Made by a program: the position numbers and the translations under genes
Notes under the pieces: model-generated
What the model was told of the DNA's origin: nothing
The model's input: the letters and a program-made list of their open reading frames with translations, nothing else
Databases searched by the model: none
Origin: Candidatus Heimdallarchaeum endolithica
GTDB taxonomy: Archaea > Asgardarchaeota > Heimdallarchaeia > Heimdallarchaeales > Heimdallarchaeaceae
Length of the DNA stretch: 64,000 nucleotides
Direction of reading: 5' to 3'
Assembly: GCA_021513715.1 (NCBI GenBank)
Contig: CP084167.1
Span: 2,241,555 to 2,305,554, forward strand
Shown: piece by piece, positions 26,883-34,164 of the stretch
Layout: the number at the start of each line of letters is the position of its first letter
Position numbering within the stretch: position 1 is the stretch's first letter

Positions 26883-27362
26883 ATGACAAAAGCGATAGTA
26901 AAAACTAATAAGGGAACATTTGAAATTGAATTTTATGATAAGCAGACTCCAAATACTACCAAAAATTTTGTAATGCTAGCAAAAAAAGGATTTTATAATG
27001 GAGTTAAATTTCACAGGGTGATACCTGATTTTGTTGTCCAGGGTGGTGACCCTACAGGAACAGGTCGAGGGGGACCTGGTTACAAATTTGCTGATGAGTT
27101 AAATAATGATGTCCAACATCATGATTTAGGCGCTGTTTCTATGGCAAATGCGGGACCCAATACAAACGGTTCACAGTTTTTTATTGTTTTAAATCCAAAA
27201 AACTGTAAACATCTAGATGGTAAACATACTGTTTTTGGAAGAGTAATAAAAGGAATTGATGTAGTAAATACAATAGTTCAAGGTGATACGATGCTAGAAG
27301 TTTCTATTGTTGAGGAGTCAGATATAATAAAAAACCATGAATTTCAGAAATTACCAATTTAA
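26883..27362 (+). CDS. Cyclophilin-type peptidyl-prolyl isomerase
   Basis: This 159-residue cyclophilin is a single catalytic domain with no signal or membrane part, so it is cytosolic. Active-site segments are clear: [19 protein letters not shown] (Arg and Phe), [16 protein letters not shown] (Gln) and [11 protein letters not shown]. It speeds cis-trans isomerisation at proline during folding. Cyclophilins are patchy in archaea, so transfer from bacteria or eukaryotes at some time is possible. Confidence 0.95.
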   Translation: MTKAIVKTNKGTFEIEFYDKQTPNTTKNFVMLAKKGFYNGVKFHRVIPDFVVQGGDPTGTGRGGPGYKFADELNNDVQHHDLGAVSMANAGPNTNGSQFFIVLNPKNCKHLDGKHTVFGRVIKGIDVVNTIVQGDTMLEVSIVEESDIIKNHEFQKLPI

Positions 27363-27399
27363 TTTTTGTTCAAAGCAATTGTAAGTTAATCTCGCTCTC

Positions 27400-27620
27400 A
27401 GGTAAGTTACTTCAATAGAATAAACAAGAGGAACTAACCATTCATTGAAGCAGAAGAGAGAGTTAACTACTTCTCCATTAACTTAATTTATGAACTGTTT
27501 TAGAAGTGTGACCGCAATGAGAACAAGTCTAGCTATTTTCTGAGGGTCAACTGTTATAACTGGTTATGCTGGTGAGATAAGGAGATCAAGAACGAGAGGA
27601 AAAAGATGTAAGACCACTTA
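27400..27620 (+). pseudogene. Decayed TnpB C-terminal remnant (possible)
   Basis: In one frame the segment reads KCDRNENKSSYFLRVNCYN, and after a one-base shift the remainder reads like CGYAGDKEIKN. This has the spacing of a TnpB zinc ribbon followed by the last RuvC Asp. The rest is too worn to align. The reading depends on a frameshift and on one changed cysteine, so it is weak. Confidence 0.35.
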
Positions 27621-27651
27621 TTTATTTCTTGTAATTGAAAAATTTTTTTGT

Positions 27652-28593
27652 TTAAAGAAGAATTACCTTATTAATACTGTCGATTAAATATTGTGTGTCA
27701 TCAATAAATTCGCTTAATTTTCTAGTTATTTCCGACTTTAGAGAAAATTTATTTAAAGCTATTTTCTCTTCTAACATTAAAAGATTGGTTTTAATGTTAG
27801 TAATCTCGGTATAAACTGTGATCAAATCATTTTCTCGAAGCGCATTTAATAGCGATTCTAAAATATCTAGGATATAATAAAGTTGTGTATTAATAGATCC
27901 AGATTCATCGAAATCTTCCATCATTAGATTAAATGATATCTCCTCGACAACTGAGTAGATGTCTTCATAAGCTATTTCAAACATTGATAATACTAGTTCG
28001 TCTATTTCAAATTCTTGTTCATCATTCAAATCTTTTACATTAAGTTGTTTTTTTATGAGATTCAATTCTTCATCCAACCAATTGGTAAATGAAGGTGTAA
28101 TTATGGGATTTGATTTTTGAAGTGAACTAGCAGGGATAAAATCTTTTAACGGTGGATATTTTTTATAATACTCTGTTTTAATTTCTGAATTTACTATAAA
28201 CTCAGGATAGTTTTCATAGACATACTCAATTAACTGTCTAATGCTATAGTTTTTGAAATCATAGCATAGATCTTGTATAACCTGTTCATAAATTTCCGGG
28301 ATGTCATGTTCTAGTAAATATTCTTCTCCATATTCTGTTAATTGATATCTATGAATTACTTCTCCGTCTCCTCTGTCTTCCTCAATGTGGAAAATATAAC
28401 CATATTCTATTAAATCCTCTAAATCTTCTTGCAGTGTTTGGCAGTATGGTCCATATTTAAATGGGATAAAGGAGTATCCTGTATTTAAGTGATAATTATG
28501 CTCCAAAAGAAAAACGTACTTTTGAAACTGGATCCTTCCATGTATATATCCTGCATGTTTAAGTAGCGTAAGAAGGATAAGATTACGAGACAT
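27652..28593 (-). CDS. YwgA-like winged-helix protein
   Basis: This 313-residue protein has an N-terminal region typical of YwgA-like proteins: LLTLLKHAGYIHGRIQFQKY, then VFLLEHNYHLNTGYSFIPFKYGPY (in two runs), then LQEDLEDLIEYGYI. This is a winged helix in which a wing carries the F..Y.YGP motif, also shared with SocA/Panacea antitoxin-related families. The remaining ~170 residues are acidic, helical and probably coiled. The function is not known. It stands alone and divergent from the tRNA-Asp promoter region. Confidence 0.7.
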   Translation of the reverse strand: MSRNLILLTLLKHAGYIHGRIQFQKYVFLLEHNYHLNTGYSFIPFKYGPYCQTLQEDLEDLIEYGYIFHIEEDRGDGEVIHRYQLTEYGEEYLLEHDIPEIYEQVIQDLCYDFKNYSIRQLIEYVYENYPEFIVNSEIKTEYYKKYPPLKDFIPASSLQKSNPIITPSFTNWLDEELNLIKKQLNVKDLNDEQEFEIDELVLSMFEIAYEDIYSVVEEISFNLMMEDFDESGSINTQLYYILDILESLLNALRENDLITVYTEITNIKTNLLMLEEKIALNKFSLKSEITRKLSEFIDDTQYLIDSINKVILL

Positions 28594-28793
28594 TCTACTA
28601 GTAAATATTAGAAAACACTATTTAAACTCAACTAAGAAATTTATCAACCAAAGAATTTGGTATAGTAATTAAGAAATACTACGTCATCCTATCGTTTTTA
28701 ACTATTTTGTTATTATAAACTATAATGGCCAGTTTGCTTAAAATTTCTGACCATTATTACTTTAATACTTTCAAAAAGTAAAAAAACGATAAG

Positions 28794-28800
28794 TTTAAAT
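28794..28800 (+). promoter_or_regulatory. TATA box for tRNA-Asp
   Basis: TTTAAAT lies about 40 bp before the mature tRNA start, with purine-rich sequence upstream. This is a reasonable archaeal tRNA promoter position. Confidence 0.4.
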
Positions 28801-28835
28801 GAAATATGAATCTAAAGGGTGTAGAGTTAAAAAAC

Positions 28836-28913
28836 GGGGCAGTAGTTTAGCTCGGTCGATGATCGTGGACTGTCACTCCATGGACCCGGGTTCAAATCCC
28901 GGCTGCCTCGCCA
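28836..28913 (+). tRNA. tRNA-Asp (GUC)
   Basis: This is a 78-nt tRNA including the encoded CCA. Acceptor GGGGCAG/CTGCCTC contains one G-U pair, the anticodon loop is CTGTCAC (GUC), the T-loop TTCAAAT and the discriminator G. No intron. Confidence 0.95.
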
Positions 28914-28949
28914 CTCATTTCTTTAGTTTGTTGTTTTGTTAATGTGTGT

Positions 28950-29132
28950 TTATGAGAAGAAAAAGTCTTTAATATTTTCTTCAGCCCAATCTATCATACT
29001 TGATACTACTGTAAAAACTATAATAAAAATAAAAATGGCAATGCCTATAAGTAATATTTCCTCTAAAATTGGTGAACCTTTTTTATTTTTTAGTATGAGT
29101 TTAAAATTTTTTATTATATTCTTCATTTTCAC
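28950..29132 (-). CDS. Type IV pilin-like small protein
   Basis: This 60-residue protein has a class III (prepilin) signal: a basic start, then KNKKGSPILEEILLIG, with the conserved Glu five residues after the likely cleavage after Gly, and a single hydrophobic helix (ILLIGIAIFIFIIVFTVV). The rest is only ~15 residues, which suits a minor or minimal pilin. It lies downstream of TadC/ATPase genes on the same strand, separated from them by tRNA-Leu. A prepilin peptidase is not in the window. Confidence 0.7.
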   Translation of the reverse strand: MKMKNIIKNFKLILKNKKGSPILEEILLIGIAIFIFIIVFTVVSSMIDWAEENIKDFFFS

Positions 29133-29185
29133 TAGTTATTATGGTTAAAGAATTATATAAGCACCACATTTTTTATTTATAAAAA

Positions 29186-29270
29186 TGGTGAGGAGAGGGA
29201 GATTCGAACTCCCGAACCACTAAGGACTGGGTCCTCATCCCAGCGCCTTTGACCGCTCGGCAATCTCCTC
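29186..29270 (-). tRNA. tRNA-Leu (GAG)
   Basis: This is an 85-nt class II tRNA with acceptor GAGGAGA/TCTCCTC, anticodon stem CTGGG/CCCAG around loop ATGAGGA (GAG), a long variable arm, discriminator A and encoded CCA. Confidence 0.95.
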
Positions 29271-29381
29271 TTCTCTTGTATTATGAGCCAAAAGGAGATT
29301 TTTAAGTTTGTCGGTACTTAATTAAGTTGTTTTAATTTTCAAAGTTGCAGTTTAATTAGATGAAACTTTTAAGTTAGTTTT

Positions 29382-30011
29382 TTAAAAAGTAACGACACCT
29401 CCAAAGAGTATTTTTATACTTAAAACAATTGCGACATGAACTATGGAGGTTATAATTAATTTTAAACTAATTCGGTTCTCTTTGCTAATGGATAATAAAA
29501 AATAATTATTCAGTAGATTAATTAGTAGGAAGGATATTGACATTGGAGAAAGTAGATTAAATGTATATTTTGAATATCCGTTTTTTAAAAAAGAATAAAT
29601 TCCTGAGAAAAACGGGGCTATTCCCCCAATAATGGCAATAGTTACTAGAGTAATGATTCTAATGATTTTTAATCTTCGATTTAATATTTTTACTAGATTT
29701 TCCTTTTCTTTTATTGCTTCATTTCGTTTTTTTATAAGATTAGCTACTGTTTTTATCCTAGTTACATTTTCCCTGTAATCAGCATTAGATGCTGAACCAA
29801 GTAAACTAATAATAACTGGATATTGAAACTCTACAAGTGACAGAGCTTCTATTGGATTAGACCCAAGTTGTATCTCTAATAATACATCTCTTGACATGTA
29901 CGGAATCCCGAATATTGCTTGTTCAATATTATAACCCTCTTCTAACAAAGTTGCTATATCGTTTAGAAAAGTATCATCAGAAATGTTCAGTTTTATCATT
30001 TTTTTCACCAA
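29382..30011 (-). CDS. Pilus assembly membrane protein (TadC/GspF half)
   Basis: This 209-residue protein has a cytosolic helical domain (about 1-105) and then three membrane segments (about 115-205). This matches one T2SSF unit of the FlaJ/TadC/GspF platform protein of type IV filaments. The start resembles the family: LLEEGYNIEQAIFGIPYMS and VEFQYPVIISLLG. It overlaps the upstream 283-residue gene by 35 bp. Together the two make the two halves usually fused in one chain of 500 or so residues. Confidence 0.72.
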   Translation of the reverse strand: MVKKMIKLNISDDTFLNDIATLLEEGYNIEQAIFGIPYMSRDVLLEIQLGSNPIEALSLVEFQYPVIISLLGSASNADYRENVTRIKTVANLIKKRNEAIKEKENLVKILNRRLKIIRIITLVTIAIIGGIAPFFSGIYSFLKNGYSKYTFNLLSPMSISFLLINLLNNYFLLSISKENRISLKLIITSIVHVAIVLSIKILFGGVVTF

Positions 30012-30828
30012 AATTATTAAATTGTATAAATTGTAGAATTAAGGATCCTATTAAGGAATACAATAATGGAAATAGAAAAATAAGAAAAGAATCACTAGAA
30101 AGAACTATAGACACAATAAGGCTTAAAATTAAAGGTAGTAGTGAAGAAAAAGCGATGAATATTGATATATTATCTTCAATAGCATTCATCTCTCTTTTTA
30201 TTTTATTCAGAAAATAAGGGTCTGATTCAATAAAAGATTCTTTTCTCGCTATTCTTGAAAATGCTTGTTGATATTCCTTATATTCAAAAAAGTTTTTTTC
30301 TTCTTCCAAGACATGTGTTTCACTTTCGTTTAAGTTTAATTGAAACATCAAGTTTTTTTGGAAATTTTTTAATTTCAAATTTTGAACATCAAAATCATTA
30401 ATCATCTCAAGAGCAAAAGGTAATGACTGAATCGCTGTCATGCTCATCGAAAGTGAGTTAATAAATAAAAATGTCTGTTCATCAAATTTGCTTTTTTGTC
30501 TTAAAATTGATGATATTGTTGACAATGCAGATATTTCTACAATTGTAATATATGTGATTATTGAGATGACTATTGTCAATAGAAGATTTACTTTAATAAC
30601 TAGTAATTGAATTATCAAAATGGAGATTGAGGAAAAAAAAGCTATGTTGCTTCTTCTCACAAGTTTCTTAATGTGTTCTGGAAAAATAAACGCTTTTACT
30701 TTTTTGAATTGAATGTTAACTAATAAAGTTTCAACAACAATTTTTGATATTATATTATAAAATTTCTCACTTTCAGAATTTTTAATTGTGTATTCCTTCA
30801 GTATCAACACCTCTTTTTTTTGCTTCAC
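29977..30828 (-). CDS. Pilus assembly membrane protein, second GspF half
   Basis: The 283-residue protein has two early membrane segments (about 60-110), a helical cytosolic T2SSF-like part (SLSMSMTAIQSLPFALEMI and RIARKESFIES) and membrane segments near the end. It sits between the ATPase (4-bp overlap) and the other half (35-bp overlap), so the three are one operon. Its likely role is the membrane platform on which the ATPase turns to extrude pilin. The split into two subunits parallels TadB/TadC of bacterial Tad pili. Confidence 0.75.
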   Translation of the reverse strand: MKQKKEVLILKEYTIKNSESEKFYNIISKIVVETLLVNIQFKKVKAFIFPEHIKKLVRRSNIAFFSSISILIIQLLVIKVNLLLTIVISIITYITIVEISALSTISSILRQKSKFDEQTFLFINSLSMSMTAIQSLPFALEMINDFDVQNLKLKNFQKNLMFQLNLNESETHVLEEEKNFFEYKEYQQAFSRIARKESFIESDPYFLNKIKREMNAIEDNISIFIAFSSLLPLILSLIVSIVLSSDSFLIFLFPLLYSLIGSLILQFIQFNNFGEKNDKTEHF

Positions 30829-32192
30829 TGTAATTCCCTTTCTTTCAATAAAATCTGTTCATATCTTTTTGATAATATTGAGTTGGTTCGTAAACTTTCA
30901 CGAATTTGAGTCAATTTCCATGCTTTGTCGTATATTTTTTGATAAAAAGAGGAAGAGTTGTTACTGTTTTTATTATTTATCTCAAATATTTCTTTAATAA
31001 CTCGTGATATTTTTCCATCATTAGTAATTTTTCTTTCCATTACTATTATTACTTCTAATGAAAGAAAATCCTCCGCTGAGACACCATAGTTTGACCATCT
31101 TCTGATTAATTTTTCAAAAGAATCAGAGTGAGCTGTTTGAATCCCTTTTAATCCTGAATTTAGAGCTTCAAACATAGCTTTTGTATGCTCTCTTGTTTGT
31201 ATCTCCCCTAGATATATCCAATCTGGAGATCTATGCAATAATTTTAGGATTTCTGAAGTTTTATTATAATTCGATTTATTTGAATCAAAAGAATCTACTT
31301 GTATTACTGTTTGTTTGTAACCTAATCCCTTTTGACTAATTGATTCTATTGCATCTTCAATCACAATTTTTCTCCAAAATTTTGGGGTGTATAAATCAAT
31401 TGCATTAGCTAGCGTAGTTTTACCAGCATTAGGTTCCCCTATTATGGTTATGTTTTTTCTTTGATTGACAGTTTCAATGAGGTAAGCTCCAATTATTGGA
31501 GGAAATGATCCTAAATTAATTAAGTCCTTAAGTGTAAATGGATTTGCCTTTATTTTTCTTATATTTACTGTTGGACCGTTTGGTGATAGTGGTGGGAAAT
31601 CAATTGCTACTCTTAAATGGAAGTATTGTGATAGTAATTCTACTTTTAATGAGGGATTTTTATATGATATTGAAATTGGGTGCTCTAGTTTTATTCTTGA
31701 AATTAAAGCTTGCATCTCTTCTTCTGACAAAAATATTGTTGTTTCACAACGTCCAAAAAATTGATGATCAATATATATCGCTGTTTTTGCACTATCTATA
31801 TAGATTTCATTAATTGTATTATCATAGAAAAGCGGCATTAGTTTATAAAGTTTAATTAATTTATACGTAAATATTTCAACTATAATGTCTTTGTTATCTA
31901 CAGTCGATTGTTCTTTTTCCAATCTACTAAGAATAATGGATGATATTGTTTTTATTAACTCATCTAATTTTAAAATTTTGTTGCTTAAACGATCTTTCAT
32001 ATTATATAGCATATCTACTAATTCAGAAAATAAGAAGGTATATTCGTCAAAATCAAAAATTGTTTCAGGTAAATAATAGTGTTTACCGTTGGATCTAATT
32101 ATTTTTACATTAAAACCTCTGATTTTGTAACTTGCTATGATTTTTTCATCACTATCCTCTTTATTTTTTTCTAACTCAGTTATTTGTCTCAT
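30825..32192 (-). CDS. Type IV filament secretion ATPase (TadA/FlaI type)
   Basis: This 455-residue ATPase of the GspE/TadA/FlaI superfamily has Walker A GEPNAGKTTLANA, an Asp box near DLYTPKFWRKIVIEDAIES (in the order of the family), Walker B DWIYLGEIQTREHTKAMFE and a His box (GIQTAHSDSFEKLIRRW). It has no N-terminal zinc motif. It energises pilin polymerisation. It is first in an operon with two GspF halves. TFB lies just upstream on the same strand at a 112-bp distance and is probably separately expressed. Confidence 0.92.
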   Translation of the reverse strand: MRQITELEKNKEDSDEKIIASYKIRGFNVKIIRSNGKHYYLPETIFDFDEYTFLFSELVDMLYNMKDRLSNKILKLDELIKTISSIILSRLEKEQSTVDNKDIIVEIFTYKLIKLYKLMPLFYDNTINEIYIDSAKTAIYIDHQFFGRCETTIFLSEEEMQALISRIKLEHPISISYKNPSLKVELLSQYFHLRVAIDFPPLSPNGPTVNIRKIKANPFTLKDLINLGSFPPIIGAYLIETVNQRKNITIIGEPNAGKTTLANAIDLYTPKFWRKIVIEDAIESISQKGLGYKQTVIQVDSFDSNKSNYNKTSEILKLLHRSPDWIYLGEIQTREHTKAMFEALNSGLKGIQTAHSDSFEKLIRRWSNYGVSAEDFLSLEVIIVMERKITNDGKISRVIKEIFEINNKNSNNSSSFYQKIYDKAWKLTQIRESLRTNSILSKRYEQILLKERELQ

Positions 32193-32303
32193 ATTCTCTT
32201 GTTATTATTAGATTAACATTTATCAACACCACAAAATTTTCTAACTATTCATTTATGTGTTTCAACGTTAGATCTCAACAATTATTTAATAGAAAAATAT
32301 TTA

Positions 32304-33344
32304 TCAAGAAAAGTTTGAATTTAATTTTCTTGATATTTCTTCAAATATATTTTCATGATTATATTTGAAAATTAACTCTGAATGTTCTCTTACAGTGAAC
32401 TCTGCAACGTTTGTAGCTCTACCCACTAATTTTTGTGTAAACGCTGATGATGTGTTCATTTCACGTGCAAATAATTTGTCTGCAGTATAAGCTGTTGCTG
32501 CAGCAAAGGGGTAGGGCCGTCTGCTCCCTCTATCCTTGTTTGGGATTTTAGCAAGAATTTTGAAGCAAGCTAGTTGTAATATCTTTTCATATACGAATGA
32601 TTCAATTTTATACTTTGCTTCAATTCTTTCTTTAATTTCGGGATGCGAACAAATTAAGTAACTTACTCTGGAAATATATTCCTCACTTCTTCTAATTTTT
32701 GAGGATGGTAATTTTATATTTAGCGTCTGCATTAAACTTATGATCTTTTTTCCTGAGACACGATGCCCCAGTTCACTATATGTTTGTACTATTTCTTTAA
32801 ATTGCACTGGACATGTATTTTTTGATTCTCTTACCGCTAATAATAATGATATAGCAGACAAAACGACATGATTGTTAATTTCCTTTCTAAATTCTCTTTT
32901 GTATTTTTTAAATAGGAATATAGCTCTATTATTTACTTGTTCTGGGATATCTAGTATTTTACAAACCTTATTCATTATCGTGAGAGATCTATGCATAGTC
33001 TCTTTTCCTTTTACTGCACTAGCAACATGATATAGATTCTTGAATTTCCTAAATTGCTCCTGTTTCAATGGTGAAAGTGAGGTTCCATATGTGTCTTTAA
33101 AGTAATATTCTTTGATTGTACCTATCGAAGATCCGAGTGAACTTACTGTTGCAAGCTGATTGTCAATTGCCGTATATTGTGTCTTTCTTCTTTTTAAAGG
33201 CTCTTCTATTATTCCTAGTTGATAATTGCTACTTTCATACACTGCTCCTAATTCTAGGCCACAATTAGGACAAACATATCTTCCTGTTTCTTCTATAATC
33301 CTTGAATTGCATTCATCACAATATAATTCTGCCATTTTTCCCAA
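32304..33344 (-). CDS. tfb: Transcription initiation factor B (TFB)
   Basis: This 346-residue TFIIB homologue recruits RNA polymerase to TBP/TATA complexes. The N-terminal zinc ribbon has CDEC and CPNCG. A B-reader-like segment follows (TQYTAIDNQ). Two cyclin folds follow, with the second carrying FAAATAYTADKLFA and VAEFTVREHSELI. The length is slightly above typical. Starts at 33344 or three codons later. Other TFB copies may exist elsewhere in the genome. Confidence 0.93.
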   Translation of the reverse strand: MGKMAELYCDECNSRIIEETGRYVCPNCGLELGAVYESSNYQLGIIEEPLKRRKTQYTAIDNQLATVSSLGSSIGTIKEYYFKDTYGTSLSPLKQEQFRKFKNLYHVASAVKGKETMHRSLTIMNKVCKILDIPEQVNNRAIFLFKKYKREFRKEINNHVVLSAISLLLAVRESKNTCPVQFKEIVQTYSELGHRVSGKKIISLMQTLNIKLPSSKIRRSEEYISRVSYLICSHPEIKERIEAKYKIESFVYEKILQLACFKILAKIPNKDRGSRRPYPFAAATAYTADKLFAREMNTSSAFTQKLVGRATNVAEFTVREHSELIFKYNHENIFEEISRKLNSNFS

Positions 33345-33632
33345 GAGAACTACTAAAACAAAATTAATTAAACTATTTTTTATTATTCTAGAAGGTTTTT
33401 ATTATATTTGACCGATTCAAATTAGCTTTCTTGTTCCTATAACTGATAGTTTCGTCCATATGGGGGAGGTGACTGAAATTAATATCTGTTTAGTTAAATG
33501 TGTCTCTTAAAATGTTGTCGCGTTCTTTGCACATTTTCTAAAGAGTCTTGTTTTTATTCATTTCATCTTTCCAAGTAAAAGCAAGATTATCAACTAATAT
33601 TAAATTAAATAATGTTAGAATCGTTGGAGTAT

Positions 33633-34064
33633 TTACTCATTTTTTTGATGATATAAAAACTGTTTAATTCTTTCTTCTATATCTTTATTTTCTTTTTCAT
33701 TAAGAAAACAAACAAATTTTATGATGGCTTCACTTGATTGTTCTGAAATAATATGTTCAATTGCACATGCATCTTGTAAGGCGATTTCTTTATCAATTTG
33801 TAAAAATAGTAAAAAATCTTCTATTGCTTGATGTCTTTGTAAGAGTTGTTTGGCCACAGATAAACCTTTTTCTGTAATAACAACTCCCTTATATTTCTTA
33901 TATTTGATTAATCCTTCCTCATGTAGTTTTTGAACCATTTCTGTAACTGATGACAAACTTTGTAGTTTAAGTCTTTTTTTGATTTCACTCACTTTAGCTA
34001 TCCCTTTTTCCGAACAGATATCATAAATAATTTCAATATATTCCTCTTTTCTTATTGTATTCAT
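33633..34064 (-). CDS. DtxR/MntR-family metal-dependent regulator
   Basis: The 143-residue protein has a winged helix with SEIKKRLKLQSLSSVTEMVQ as the helix-turn-helix, then GLIKYKKYKGVVITEKGLS as the wing, then a dimerisation helix set with HRHQAIEDFL-like sequence (RHQAIEDFLLF) and ACAIEHIISEQ, which carries the Cys/Glu/His metal ligands. Such proteins repress iron or manganese uptake when metal-loaded. There is no SH3-like third domain. It is divergent from the large surface protein. Confidence 0.88.
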   Translation of the reverse strand: MNTIRKEEYIEIIYDICSEKGIAKVSEIKKRLKLQSLSSVTEMVQKLHEEGLIKYKKYKGVVITEKGLSVAKQLLQRHQAIEDFLLFLQIDKEIALQDACAIEHIISEQSSEAIIKFVCFLNEKENKDIEERIKQFLYHQKNE

Positions 34065-34134
34065 TTTATTCGACTACTTATTTAGGTGAGTTTTTTTTAT
34101 TAATATATTCTTTTTTATAATAAAAATTGCGTGG

Positions 34135-34142
34135 TTTATAAA
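34135..34142 (+). promoter_or_regulatory. TATA box for the surface-protein gene
   Basis: TTTATAAA lies 23-30 bp before the ATG at 34165, which suggests a leaderless or near-leaderless mRNA. Confidence 0.6.
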
Positions 34143-34164
34143 TGTTCATTTTCTTAGAAAATTA

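Noticed and set aside
33345..33632. Possible C/D box RNA between TFB and DtxR genes
   Set aside because: CTGA-like boxes occur, but there is no paired C box in a usable arrangement.
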